Shown: positions 37,351 through 46,312 of the stretch, in pieces
Layout of the letters: each line of letters opens with the position of its first letter
Position numbering within the stretch: the first letter of the stretch is position 1
Assembly: GCF_022788715.1 (NCBI RefSeq)
Contig: NZ_CP085167.1
Coordinates: 62,001-126,000 of the forward strand
From: Sulfitobacter sp. DSM 110093
GTDB taxonomy: Bacteria; Pseudomonadota; Alphaproteobacteria; Rhodobacterales; Rhodobacteraceae
Direction of reading: 5' to 3'
Length of the DNA stretch: 64,000 bases
Program-made: the position numbers and the translations under genes
The notes under the pieces: model-generated
Seen by the model: the letters and a program-made list of their open reading frames with translations, nothing else
Databases searched by the model: none
Told to the model about the DNA's origin: nothing

Positions 37351-38336
37351 TGGCTTTTCAAATGCTCCAGAAAATCGGGGGTAGGATGGGGCAGTGCGCC
37401 CGCGATACTGTCTGCCACAGTGGATAGCGCGGGATGGCTTAGGTTGTGTTGCAAATGTTGCCAAACACGGGGGATCAGGTCGACATAATGCGGTTTGCCA
37501 TCGCGTATGCAGAGGCGGGCAAAGATACCGAGGATGCGCAGGTTGCGCTGCGTACCAAGCAGAGCATATGCGTGCCGGAAGGCGGTTTCGTCCTGCCCGG
37601 TCTGGGCAAGATAATAGTCCACTATCTTTGCTTCGGTCGCGCGCGAAACATCGCGGCGGGCATCTTGCAGGATCGAGACAAGATCATAGGCCGGGTGGCC
37701 CAGCAGTGCATCTTGGAAATCTAGCAGGCCCACACGCGCGGCCCCTGTACGCTGTGGCAACCAAAGCAGGTTTTCGGCGTGGTAGTCGCGCAGGATCACG
37801 ACTTTGGGCGCGGCATCCAATGCGGTTGCAAGAGGGTGAAAGGCCTGCTCAAAAGCGGCGTTTGGGCCTTGCCCGCTGTCCGGCGCATAGAAATCGAACG
37901 CAGGGGCCGCCATTTCAGTGAGCCAATTGGCATCGCAGATCGGCAGATCGGGCAGGGGCGCGGCATGGAGTTGGACCAGCACGTCGGTCGCGGCACGGTA
38001 AAGCGGAAGTTCCTGAGCAGGATCGGTTGCCATCAGCCTGGCAAATAATGCGTCACCAAGGTCTTCGATCAGCAAGAGCCCGTGGTCGCTGTTTATGTGG
38101 TAAATTTGGGGCGCGCTGAGGTTGTTGGCCGTCAGATGTTTAGCAACCTGAAAGAAGGGGCGCACATCTTCGCCGCGGTCAGGCGGGGCGTCCATCAATA
38201 TTGCAGTTTTACCATTCGTTCTGCGAAGCCGATCATAACGCCGGTTTGAGGCGTCACCGGCCAGCAGTTTTCGCGTGGCATCAGACCAGCCTGCATTTCG
38301 CAGGAAGGTTTCGATCAGGGGGGTGCGCTGGGTCAT
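37323..38336 (-). CDS. amgK: aminoglycoside-phosphotransferase-fold kinase, likely AmgK
   Basis: A 337-residue APH-fold kinase. VILRDYHAENLLWLPQ is the catalytic loop with the Asp-x-x-x-x-Asn pattern, and VGLLDFQDALLGHPAYDLVS carries the metal-binding Asp. AmgK phosphorylates the anomeric carbon of MurNAc and GlcNAc, feeding MurU. The ATG at 38336 overlaps the tsaE stop (ATGA). The tsaE-amgK-murU order is conserved in this order of bacteria. An antibiotic-resistance role is not implied: these kinases are chromosomal and act on cell-wall sugars. Confidence 0.8.
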   Translation of the reverse strand: MTQRTPLIETFLRNAGWSDATRKLLAGDASNRRYDRLRRTNGKTAILMDAPPDRGEDVRPFFQVAKHLTANNLSAPQIYHINSDHGLLLIEDLGDALFARLMATDPAQELPLYRAATDVLVQLHAAPLPDLPICDANWLTEMAAPAFDFYAPDSGQGPNAAFEQAFHPLATALDAAPKVVILRDYHAENLLWLPQRTGAARVGLLDFQDALLGHPAYDLVSILQDARRDVSRATEAKIVDYYLAQTGQDETAFRHAYALLGTQRNLRILGIFARLCIRDGKPHYVDLIPRVWQHLQHNLSHPALSTVADSIAGALPHPTPDFLEHLKSQCASTPTPS

Positions 38337-38806
38337 CTGTGCCACTCGACCAACTTGTCGGCCCAATCGGCGCCAATCCATTTGGCGGTCAGTGTGCGGG
38401 TGTCTTCTTCGGCGTCCGGGGCAAGGGTGATGTGCAGCGCCCCGTGGGGTGCGAGCGGCCCCAGACGATCCGGCCATTCCACCAGACAGATCACATCGTG
38501 GAATGCGTCAATCAGCCCCAGTTCCTCAATCTCATGGGTAGAGGTTAGCCGGTACAGGTCAGCGTGCCAGATCGCGCCGCCTTGCACCTCATAAATCTGC
38601 ACCAGCGTGAAGGTGGGCGAGGGGATGTCTTCGGGATAGTCGAGCAGTTCAGAGATTAACGCACGAGCGAAATGGGTTTTACCCGCTCCAACATCGCCGC
38701 TGAGCAGGACAACATCGCCGGGGGATAGACGGCGGGCCAATTGCCGCGCGTGCTGGGCGGTCTCATCCGGGCCGCTGAGCAGGAGGGAAAGTGTATCTTC
38801 GGACAT
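38333..38806 (-). CDS. tsaE: tRNA threonylcarbamoyladenosine synthesis ATPase TsaE
   Basis: TsaE is the ATPase that assists TsaB and TsaD in making t6A37 in tRNAs. The 157-residue protein has Walker A GDVGAGKT at 37-44, and SPTFTLVQIYE and WHADLYRL, both family hallmarks. Its partner gene tsaD is in this window at 49.6-50.7 kb, while tsaB and tsaC are not. Confidence 0.95.
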   Translation of the reverse strand: MSEDTLSLLLSGPDETAQHARQLARRLSPGDVVLLSGDVGAGKTHFARALISELLDYPEDIPSPTFTLVQIYEVQGGAIWHADLYRLTSTHEIEELGLIDAFHDVICLVEWPDRLGPLAPHGALHITLAPDAEEDTRTLTAKWIGADWADKLVEWHR

Positions 38807-38862
38807 GCCCCATGCTTAGCGTGCCGACGCGCAGCCGCAAGATCAAAGCGGATGGAGGTGCC

Positions 38863-40389
38863 TTACTCGGAGGGGGGCCGCTGGTCGCTTGCCATAGGGG
38901 CGGCAGAGCGATCCTGTCTGGCCGCGCCAACCGGGATCGGGCGAAAGCGCACGAGCGTCGCGCCTGAGGCGATGGCTGATACTTCGCATGATAGCGGCCC
39001 GCCTTGGAGAGGATAGATGGGCATGTTCCAGCCCGCGCGGTCCCCCCGGCACATGACAAATTCAGCGATGTCGGGCCAAAGCGGATTTGCCGTTGACATT
39101 TCCCGCCAAACACGGATGGCGTCATCAATGGTTATCTCGGCAAAGCTTTTATCGGGGTCTTGTTTCCACCGGGCGCGATATGCAGCGTTGCAGACCGTCA
39201 GCACGCCGGAAGCTGAAAAGACGGCGAAACCGTCCTCTAATGTGTCAAGAAGGCTTTGGCTTTGCTCAAGTTCGGCGCGAAAATTGCGGGTTAGGGTAAC
39301 CTCGGCAGTGATGTCTTCGATCAGAAAGGCGGTGGCTCCATCTGGATGAGGGCGCCCCCGAATGCTGTAGGTCTGACCGTTTTCGAGGGACCATGTCTCT
39401 TGATAGCGCCCATCGGTCGCGGCGGCGATCACCTCTGCGATCTCTTGCCGCCAGTTCTTGTAGTTCTTCGGCTCTGGCATGCGGCGGCTTTCGCGCAGTT
39501 AATCAAAGAAAGACACCATTGTGGGTCGGGCGCTGAGGAAGGGTGCGGGCAACGCGGTAAGGTCAACCAAGGCCGGATTGAACAGCGCCAACTGCCCGTT
39601 TCGGTCAAAGATTGCCAAGCCGATGGACAGATGCGCAAAGGTTTTGGCGAGGGTCTGGACAAAGTTGCGTTGTGCTTCCTCAGCGGCGACAACGGCATTG
39701 ATGCAGGTGGCGTGGTAAATCTGCAGATTATCTTCGCTGGTGGTGGTCAGCGCGTACCAATCCGGCTTTTCCCCTTGGGCACTGCGCAAGCAGACGCGGT
39801 TGGGGTGATCGGGCGACGGCGTGCTGAACAGGGCGGCGCCCCCGCATTCAGGATCATGCTGCGCCTTTTGTTTCAGCGCCGCATAGGCCTTGTTGTGCCA
39901 GATGATGCGTCCGCCTGCCTCGGTTTGCCATGCGGGGTTTGGGCTGCTGTCGCTGGCGCGGCGCAGGGCGGCGAGTGTGGTAAATGTTTCCTCTGTGATT
40001 TCTTCTGCCGCGCGGGTCTGTGGCAGGTGCAACCAACACAGCGCGTCCCGCCATGTGATACGAAGTTCTGGCGGGCTGTCCCCATCTTCGGCGGCGAGCG
40101 TCAGATTTCCGGTGGCCCCATGGCGGGGGGAGGCAGGGAATTCGGGAAACCGCGTTAACAGCGCCTCGCGAATGTCCTCCCAATGGTGATAACCGGGGGC
40201 GAGGGCAAAGCGGGTGAGGGCGTTGTCGGACCCGTGGATCAGGTGCCCATCCTCGAAAAGCAGGCTCATGTCGTCGATATCTGGGGGGGCTTTCGTTGTA
40301 CGCGTACCGAGGGTGCTAAGCCACCAAAGGGCGACCAAAGCAGATACGCAGGCTGCGGCAAGCACAATGAGAACGTCTGGCAATGCCAT
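38863..40389 (-). pseudogene. PAS-domain sensor protein gene, interrupted by one in-frame stop
   Basis: Read from ATG 40389, the frame encodes an N-terminal membrane helix (ALPDVLIVLAAACVSALVAL) and PAS-like segments for 296 codons ending TMVSFFD, then a TAA at 39501-39499. The same frame continues without another stop through L-R-E-S-R-R to MPEPKNYKNWRQEI (ATG 39480) and a clear PAS region (SLLDTLEDGFAVFSASGVLT), ending at 38863. Without the TAA it would be one 508-residue PAS protein. The fragments at 39499-40389 and 38863-39480 may both be made, but the downstream ATG has a poor ribosome site. No kinase domain is seen. A true nonsense mutation, or a sequencing error, fits equally. Confidence 0.8.
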
Positions 40390-40438
40390 GACGGAAAACC
40401 CTTTCGGCAAATGCGACGCCTTACCTTGGAGACCAAAG

Positions 40439-40455
40439 GTTAACGCATCGTTAAC
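40439..40455. promoter_or_regulatory. perfect CtrA-type binding site upstream of the PAS gene
   Basis: GTTAACG-CAT-CGTTAAC is a perfect inverted repeat and also a full match to the CtrA consensus TTAA-N7-TTAAC, on both strands. It is centred about 58 bases upstream of the PAS gene ATG at 40389, in the 86-base gap after the regB stop. CtrA is the cell-cycle response regulator of alphaproteobacteria, and in Rhodobacterales it controls motility and gene-transfer functions. Confidence 0.65.
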
Positions 40456-40475
40456 AAATTCTCCTGAGCCCGTCG

Positions 40476-41867
40476 TTAAACGGTCAGACGTTGGTTTTCC
40501 CCGAACACATTGTCATCTGGGCCAAGGTCGAGCAGGTGGCGCGACCAGACCACTTCGACCACGGCCCCACTGCCTGCTGGCGGCAGCCCGCGCAGCCAAC
40601 CACTGTCTGATCCATTGGCAAATCGTAGCCGCGCACCGGAACGCTCTAGAAAGGTCTTGGCAATAAAAAGCCCCAGCCCCATGCCCTCATATTCTGGACG
40701 CGCAGGTTCGCTTGTCGTGCCGCTGCGGCGGCGCAGGAAGGGGTCCCCAATCCGGCCCAAATGCTGCGGGGGGAAGCCGGGCCCGTTGTCGATGATCCGC
40801 ACTGAAATATCATCGGTCGACCATTCAGTTTCGATCCAAACGGTGGTTTCGGCAAAATCCACTGCGTTCTGCACCAGATTGCGCAGACCGTGGATGATTT
40901 CGGGTTTGCGTGGAATGGTTGGCGGGCGCCCGTGGTCTCGGGCCATCGGATTGTCGGAAAAAATGACCGTCTTGCCCCGGTCCAAATGCGGCTCTGCGGC
41001 CTCTTTTACCACGGCTGTCAGCTGCGCGCGCTGCATGTGCAGGTCGTCTTTGCCAATGCGCCCCATGTCGCGCATAATATCGCGACAGCGGTCAGCCTGA
41101 TCGCGGATCAGTGCGGCGTCTTCGGCTAGATCTGGGCGGTCTTCCAGATCGTTCAGCAATTCGGAACTGGCCAGCTTGATTGTCGCCAGAGGCGTGCCCA
41201 ATTCATGCGCGGCAGCGGCGACAACTCCGCTAAGGTCCGACAGTTTCTGTTCGCGCGCCAACACAAGTTGTGTTGCCGAAAGTGCGTCTGCCATCGAATG
41301 CACCTCAGAAGTCACGCGCCGCGAATAGGCGCTGGTAAAGACGATTGCGATCAGCAGGGCGGCCCAATGGCCAAAGACAAAGATACCGGGCTGGCGCAGC
41401 ACATCACCCGATTGCGTCACCAGCGGCAGATGCCACAACGCCAGTACCGACGCCGCGATAATCGCCGTCGCGCCCAAAACCAGTGTCGAACGTAGGCTAA
41501 GCGCAGTTGCCGAGATCGTGACCGGCGCCAACAGCAGTAGCGCAAAGGGATTGTTAAGCCCCCCAGTTAGCCCCAGCAGCAGGGTGAGCTGCAAAAGGTC
41601 AAACAGCACCATGGCGAGGTTCTCACGCTCGGACAGGCGTTTGTTCTGCGGAAAGACAAAAGCCGCTACTAGATTGCCCACCACAGAAACGCCAATGGTC
41701 ATATAACAAAGGCCAAAGGCCAGTTGCAGGCCAAGCGCCGATTGCGCGACGGTCACGGCAGTCAACTGCCCGGCGATGGCGAACCAACGCAGCACGATCA
41801 TGGTGCGCAGCCGGATCCAACTGGCGCGGGTGCGCCCGTCGAGGGGCCGAATATTTGCCTGCGTCAT
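40476..41867 (-). CDS. regB: redox-sensing histidine kinase RegB/PrrB
   Basis: RegB senses the quinone pool and cellular redox state and phosphorylates RegA. The 463-residue protein has about six N-terminal membrane helices. GGLNNPFALL (102-111) is the quinone-binding signature, the phosphoacceptor is His221 in the H box AAHELGTPLATIKL, Cys261 in DQADRCRDIMRDMGR is at the place of the redox-active Cys of the family, and the ATPase part has DNGPGFPPQH and GMGLGLFIAK. It is divergent from senC and regA, the canonical locus layout. Confidence 0.96.
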   Translation of the reverse strand: MTQANIRPLDGRTRASWIRLRTMIVLRWFAIAGQLTAVTVAQSALGLQLAFGLCYMTIGVSVVGNLVAAFVFPQNKRLSERENLAMVLFDLLQLTLLLGLTGGLNNPFALLLLAPVTISATALSLRSTLVLGATAIIAASVLALWHLPLVTQSGDVLRQPGIFVFGHWAALLIAIVFTSAYSRRVTSEVHSMADALSATQLVLAREQKLSDLSGVVAAAAHELGTPLATIKLASSELLNDLEDRPDLAEDAALIRDQADRCRDIMRDMGRIGKDDLHMQRAQLTAVVKEAAEPHLDRGKTVIFSDNPMARDHGRPPTIPRKPEIIHGLRNLVQNAVDFAETTVWIETEWSTDDISVRIIDNGPGFPPQHLGRIGDPFLRRRSGTTSEPARPEYEGMGLGLFIAKTFLERSGARLRFANGSDSGWLRGLPPAGSGAVVEVVWSRHLLDLGPDDNVFGENQRLTV

Positions 41868-41966
41868 CTTAGCCCCATCACTTTATTGCGTCTTGCATCA
41901 CCTGCGATCTAGCGTAGGTCTGCGGCGAAACACGATCAAGAGCGGCCGATGGCCCGGAGGACTGAC

Positions 41967-42581
41967 ATGAAACGGATGATTGCATTTGGTGCGGTTGGGG
42001 TTGCAGCAGTATTTCTGGCGGGCACGGCCTTTATGGTGCTGCGCGGCGAGGATGACGCCTATGCCTCTTGTCGGACGAGCCAAGTGGCGGGTGGCGATAT
42101 CGGCGGGCCGTTTGAACTGGTCAACGGCGCCGGCGAGACCGTGACCGATGCTGATGTGATTTCCGAGCCTGCGTTAATCTATTTCGGCTATACCTCTTGC
42201 CCCGATGTCTGCCCTTTGGATGTGGACCGCAACGCAGCGGCGACCGAGATTTTGGATGAGCGCGGCCAAAGCATTACGCCTGTCTTCATTACCGTCGACC
42301 CCGCGCGCGACACGCCCGAAGTGGTCGGTGACTTTGCCGAAGTGATGCATCCGCGTATGGTGGGGCTTACCGGTTCGCCTGAGCAAGTCAAAGCGGCCAG
42401 CCAAGCTTACCGTACCTACTACAAGGCCCATCCAGCAGATGAGAATGGCGAATACCTCGTCGATCACTCGACCTTCAGTTATCTGGTCATGCCCGAGGAA
42501 GGCGTCGTCGAATTTTTCCGCCGTGAGGTGCGCCCCGAACAAATGGCCGACAGCATCGGTTGCTTCCTCGATCAAAGCTGA
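41967..42581 (+). CDS. senC: SCO1/SenC/PrrC copper-binding assembly protein
   Basis: SenC/PrrC helps place copper in cytochrome c oxidase and modulates RegB signalling. Start ATG 41967 has GGAGG at six bases and gives 204 residues. There is an N-terminal membrane anchor (MIAFGAVGVAAVFLAGTAFM), the copper and thiol motif CPDVC with Cys78 and Cys82, and a distal His in DHSTFSYL. An earlier in-frame ATG at 41949 lacks a ribosome site. It is transcribed divergently from regB and in line with regA. Confidence 0.94.
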   Translation: MKRMIAFGAVGVAAVFLAGTAFMVLRGEDDAYASCRTSQVAGGDIGGPFELVNGAGETVTDADVISEPALIYFGYTSCPDVCPLDVDRNAAATEILDERGQSITPVFITVDPARDTPEVVGDFAEVMHPRMVGLTGSPEQVKAASQAYRTYYKAHPADENGEYLVDHSTFSYLVMPEEGVVEFFRREVRPEQMADSIGCFLDQS

Positions 42582-42633
42582 AATTGACCCGCCGCGATAG
42601 CCGCCCCATATTAGCCTTGGAGAGGGGACGTTG

Positions 42634-43182
42634 ATGCAGGATATTTCCGACTTAGGCCCAGACCGCAGCTTGCTTCTGGTTGATGACGATGAGCCGTTTC
42701 TGCGCCGCTTGGCCAAGGCGATGGAAAAGCGTGGTTTTGAAGTGGAGACCGCAGGCTCTGTCGCGGCGGGCAAAGCCATTGCAACTGCGCGCCCCCCGGC
42801 TTTTGCGGTTGTTGATCTGCGGCTTCAAGATGGCAATGGCCTCGACGTCGTCGAAGTGCTCCGTGACAAACGCGCCGATGCGCGGGTTGTCGTGCTGACG
42901 GGCTATGGCGCGATTGCCACGGCGGTTGCCGCGGTGAAATCAGGGGCCACGGATTACCTCTCAAAACCGGCTGACGCGAATGACATCGTGAATGCGCTTT
43001 TGGCCACCGGGGGGGACCTACCCGAACCGCCGGAAAACCCGATGAGCGCGGATCGCGTGCGGTGGGAGCATATCCAGCGGGTCTATGAGCTTTGCGATCG
43101 CAACGTCTCGGAAACCGCGCGGCGGCTGAACATGCACCGGCGGACCTTGCAGCGCATCTTGGCTAAACGCTCACCGCGCTAA
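42634..43182 (+). CDS. regA: response regulator RegA/PrrA
   Basis: RegA is the two-domain response regulator that turns on photosynthesis, respiration, nitrogen and carbon fixation genes at low oxygen. The 182-residue protein has the receiver domain with acidic pocket LLVDDDEP and the phosphoacceptor Asp61 (VVDLRLQDG), a proline-rich linker, and a Fis-type helix-turn-helix at the end (NVSETARRLNMHRRTLQRIL). The ATG at 42634 has GAGAGGGG upstream. Its stop overlaps the convergent acetyltransferase gene. Confidence 0.96.
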   Translation: MQDISDLGPDRSLLLVDDDEPFLRRLAKAMEKRGFEVETAGSVAAGKAIATARPPAFAVVDLRLQDGNGLDVVEVLRDKRADARVVVLTGYGAIATAVAAVKSGATDYLSKPADANDIVNALLATGGDLPEPPENPMSADRVRWEHIQRVYELCDRNVSETARRLNMHRRTLQRILAKRSPR

Positions 43183-43658
43183 AGCTCGAACCGTTTCCAG
43201 ACTTTATCAACACGCGTGCCGTCGGCCAGCGTGCAGTTGGGCAGGCGGCGGAAATCTTCGAACCCGCGGCTTTGGTAATAGGCCAATCCGCCCGGATTGT
43301 CGGCGCGGATGATGGCGTGGATATGGGCATAGCCTAGGTCTCGGGTAGCTTGTTTCGTCTTCTCGAACAGTGCCGATCCGATGCCGAAGCCCGTCTCTCC
43401 CACTCGTACAAATGTTGCCACGTCTACACCGCCCTCGGGCAGATCTGGATGCGGCTCTATATATTGAAACCCTTTGAGCGTCCCGCGCTCATCCTCGGCC
43501 AGATGCCACGCGCTGTCTGGTGCTGCCATCCAGCCCTGCAATTCGCGCGGGGTGATGGGGGTGACCATCGCAGTGGTGCCGCCCTTGGCGATGATCGCAT
43601 TCAACAGATCGGCCAAGGCGCGCGTATCAAGGGCCCCGGCATGGCGGATGTGGATCAC
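43179..43658 (-). CDS. GNAT-family N-acetyltransferase
   Basis: A 159-residue single-domain GNAT protein. The acetyl-CoA-binding motif A is visible around FVRVGETGFGIGSALFEKTK, and HAIIRADNPGGLAYYQSRGF is the usual motif B region. The start of the gene overlaps the HD-domain gene stop by four bases, so they form an operon. The substrate is unknown; the pattern is that of phosphinothricin or amino-acid acetyltransferase-like GNATs. Confidence 0.8.
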   Translation of the reverse strand: MIHIRHAGALDTRALADLLNAIIAKGGTTAMVTPITPRELQGWMAAPDSAWHLAEDERGTLKGFQYIEPHPDLPEGGVDVATFVRVGETGFGIGSALFEKTKQATRDLGYAHIHAIIRADNPGGLAYYQSRGFEDFRRLPNCTLADGTRVDKVWKRFEL

Positions 43659-44251
43659 GCCATTTCGCCCAACAGCGCCTCATGGCGTTGGGTGAATTCA
43701 TTCCGTACTTCGACGGGCGGGCGCAGCAGGATGTTTAGCCCCTGCATCAGCGTTGCATCCGGACGGCCAAAGAAACGGGTGGCTTCGGCCTCAGAAAATC
43801 CCGCGATCTGGCTGGCCTCCATCCACGCGCTAACGCGGTCGGCCTTTTTGATCTGCTGTTTGACGCGCACTGGCAAGCTGGCGGGCAGGCCAAACCTGAC
43901 ATGCACGGCAGTGGTCAGCCGGTCATCCAAGGCGCGATAATCCGGCCCCACGGCAGCCTTCACGGGCGAGATCATATCGCCGATCACATATTCGGGTGCG
44001 TCATGCAGCAGCGCGGCCAAGCGCCATTTTGCAGGCGCGCGGGGGGCGATCCGGGCAAAGATCGTCTCGACCAGCAGCGAATGTTCGGCGACTGAATAGG
44101 CATAGTCGCCCCGCGTCTGCCCGTTCCAGCGGGCGACGAAGGCCAGCCCATGCGCGATGTCCTCAATCTCAACATCCACCGGGGTCGGATCCAGCAGATC
44201 TAGCCGCCGACCTGAGAGCATCCTCTGCCACGCGCGGGGTTTCTGAGCCAT
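43655..44251 (-). CDS. HD-domain phosphohydrolase
   Basis: A 198-residue protein starting at ATG 44251 (AAGGAAGGA upstream). The metal-binding HD residues are visible in DYAYSVAEHSLLVETI and LAALLHDAPEYVIGDMISP, with a distal Asp further on. This is the pattern of YfbR-like 5'-deoxynucleotidases and related small HD hydrolases. A longer frame from 44290 is open but lacks a ribosome site. No linked gene identifies the substrate. Confidence 0.75.
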   Translation of the reverse strand: MAQKPRAWQRMLSGRRLDLLDPTPVDVEIEDIAHGLAFVARWNGQTRGDYAYSVAEHSLLVETIFARIAPRAPAKWRLAALLHDAPEYVIGDMISPVKAAVGPDYRALDDRLTTAVHVRFGLPASLPVRVKQQIKKADRVSAWMEASQIAGFSEAEATRFFGRPDATLMQGLNILLRPPVEVRNEFTQRHEALLGEMA

Positions 44252-44329
44252 CGCGATGCGGTCCTTCCTTGGTAATCCTTTGGGAACCATTGCCCATTAC
44301 ACCCTGTTCATCCCACGAAGGAGATAATC

Positions 44330-44632
44330 ATGAAACCCGTTTTTTCCGGTACGATACTTGCAGTTACCTTGGCCAGCCTCGCAGGTGCTGCACAGGCAGA
44401 AGAAGTCTGCATGCCCGCCAAGGAAATGAAGTCGGCCCTGATCGATTGGTACGGTGAAGAGCCTGTGCCGGGTCAGCGGGACGACAACAGCCAACTCTGG
44501 GCATCGGATCAATCGGGCACATGGACCTTGGTTAAGACATTGGCCGACGGCAATGCCTGTGTGCTGGCCCAAGGCGATGACTGGATGGCGGGTCTTTCGG
44601 GCGATAAGCAACTGGCCGCTCTTCAGCGTTGA
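44330..44632 (+). CDS. small exported protein, function unknown
   Basis: A 100-residue protein with a clear Sec signal peptide (MKPVFSGTILAVTLASLAGA, cleavage likely after AQA). The mature part has two Cys, at EEVCMPAKEM and GNACVLAQGDDW, which could form one disulfide in the periplasm. GAAGGAGA precedes the ATG by about nine bases. I do not recognise a named family. It lies between the HD gene and ahcY but has an 85-base gap to ahcY and may have its own promoter. Confidence 0.72.
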   Translation: MKPVFSGTILAVTLASLAGAAQAEEVCMPAKEMKSALIDWYGEEPVPGQRDDNSQLWASDQSGTWTLVKTLADGNACVLAQGDDWMAGLSGDKQLAALQR

Positions 44633-44717
44633 GCCTGCGGGGGTCGTTCTCCATTCACATTGAGAATTCGCGGCGAAGGTGCTAACCGCCCTGCAACACT
44701 TCAAACAGGAGCGCCGC

Positions 44718-46109
44718 ATGGCCCACGACTATATTGTTAAGGATATCAATCTGGCGGCCTACGGGCGCAAAGAGCTGGACATCGCCGAAACCGAGATGCC
44801 GGGCCTAATGGCTCTGCGTGATGAGTACGGTGAAAGCAAGCCGCTGAAAGGGTCGCGGATCGTCGGCTCGCTGCACATGACCATCCAGACCGCCGTTCTG
44901 ATTGAGACGCTTGTCGCACTTGGCGCGGATGTGCGTTGGGCATCCTGCAACATCTTCTCTACCCAAGACCACGCCGCGGCGGCGATTGCCGAAGCGGGCG
45001 TTCCGGTCTTCGCGATCAAAGGCCAGTCGCTGGTTGAACATTGGGATTACCTCGACAAATCCTTCATGTTCCCGGAAGGCCCGAACCTGATCCTCGACGA
45101 TGGCGGCGATGCGACGCTGTACATTCTGCTGGGTGCGCGGGTAGAGAATGGCGAAGATGAGCTGATCTCCGTTCCCAAGTCCGAAGAAGAAGAAGCGATC
45201 TTCGCTCAGATCAAAAAGCGTATGGCAGAAAGCCCCGGCTGGTTCACTAAGATGCGTGAGCAGATCAAAGGCGTTTCTGAGGAGACAACCACTGGCGTGC
45301 ACCGCCTCTATGATCTGGTGAAACAGGGCCAGCTGCCCTTCCCTGCGATCAATGTGAACGACTCTGTCACTAAGTCGAAGTTCGACAATAAATACGGCTG
45401 TAAAGAGAGCCTCGTCGACGGTATCCGCCGGGCCACCGACACGATGATGGCCGGTAAGGTCGCTGTTGTGATGGGCTATGGCGATGTGGGCAAAGGCTCT
45501 GCCGCAAGCTTGCGCGGTGCGGGTGCCCGCGTGAAAGTGACCGAGGTCGACCCGATCTGCGCGCTACAAGCCGCGATGGACGGTTTCGAAGTCGTGCTGC
45601 TGGAAGATGTCGTAGCCACCGCCGATATCTTTATCACCACCACCGGCAACAAAGACGTGATCCGCATCGAGCATATGCGCGAGATGAAAGACATGGCGAT
45701 CGTTGGCAACATCGGCCACTTCGACAACGAAATCCAAGTCGCCGCGCTGAAGAACCACAAGTGGACCAACATCAAAGAACAGGTGGACATGATCGAGATG
45801 CCGAATGGCAATCGTCTGATCCTGCTCTCCGAAGGGCGCCTGCTGAACCTCGGCAACGCCACCGGCCACCCGTCGTTCGTGATGTCAGCCTCCTTTACCA
45901 ATCAGGTGTTGGCGCAGATCGAGCTCTGGGAAAACACTGACAAATACGGCAATGACGTCTACATCCTGCCCAAACATCTGGATGAAAAAGTTGCCCGTCT
46001 GCACCTCGATCGGATCGGCGTGAAGCTGTCAAAGCTGAACCCGGAGCAGGCTGCCTATATCGGTGTGACCCCCGAAGGTCCGTTCAAGCCTGAGCATTAT
46101 CGCTACTAA
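44718..46109 (+). CDS. ahcY: adenosylhomocysteinase
   Basis: AhcY splits S-adenosylhomocysteine into homocysteine and adenosine and so keeps methylation running. Starting at ATG 44718 (ACAGGAG six bases upstream) gives 463 residues. [15 protein letters not shown] with the catalytic Asp, [17 protein letters not shown], the NAD-binding [10 protein letters not shown], and the C-terminal KPEHYRY with the cofactor-contacting Lys and Tyr are all present. The protein has the bacterial insertion typical of the longer form. It ends at a strong terminator. Confidence 0.97.
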   Translation: MAHDYIVKDINLAAYGRKELDIAETEMPGLMALRDEYGESKPLKGSRIVGSLHMTIQTAVLIETLVALGADVRWASCNIFSTQDHAAAAIAEAGVPVFAIKGQSLVEHWDYLDKSFMFPEGPNLILDDGGDATLYILLGARVENGEDELISVPKSEEEEAIFAQIKKRMAESPGWFTKMREQIKGVSEETTTGVHRLYDLVKQGQLPFPAINVNDSVTKSKFDNKYGCKESLVDGIRRATDTMMAGKVAVVMGYGDVGKGSAASLRGAGARVKVTEVDPICALQAAMDGFEVVLLEDVVATADIFITTTGNKDVIRIEHMREMKDMAIVGNIGHFDNEIQVAALKNHKWTNIKEQVDMIEMPNGNRLILLSEGRLLNLGNATGHPSFVMSASFTNQVLAQIELWENTDKYGNDVYILPKHLDEKVARLHLDRIGVKLSKLNPEQAAYIGVTPEGPFKPEHYRY

Positions 46110-46143
46110 TCGGTCGGTTCACCGCCCTTTCGTAAGAATAACC

Positions 46144-46180
46144 ACGCCGTCTTGCATATAGCAGGGCGGCGTCTTTCGTT
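46144..46180 (+). terminator. terminator of ahcY
   Basis: A 12-bp stem with two GU pairs, ACGCCGTCTTGC (46144-46155) against GCAGGGCGGCGT (46161-46172), five-base loop ATATA, followed by CTTTCGTT. It is 35 bases after the ahcY stop. Confidence 0.8.
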
Positions 46181-46312
46181 TAACTATTGAAAGTATGTAT
46201 ATAAATCCTCTCTCGGCGGATTCAGGCAGATATCCGCGCGCTCCGGGTAGGAAGCGGAACATAGTCATCCAGGCGGTGTTTCTTCCCCAGACCATTACAA
46301 AGGAGTTCGAAA

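Noticed and set aside
37323-38336. Aminoglycoside resistance gene.
   Set aside because: The fold is shared with APH enzymes, but the adjacent MurU-like gene and conserved chromosomal position indicate a cell-wall sugar kinase.
44633-44717. Possible SAH-type riboswitch before ahcY (CAGGAGCGCCGC near the start).
   Set aside because: Only the GGAGCG-like core is similar; the rest of the conserved stems and the downstream pairing strand are missing, and the core coincides with the Shine-Dalgarno sequence.
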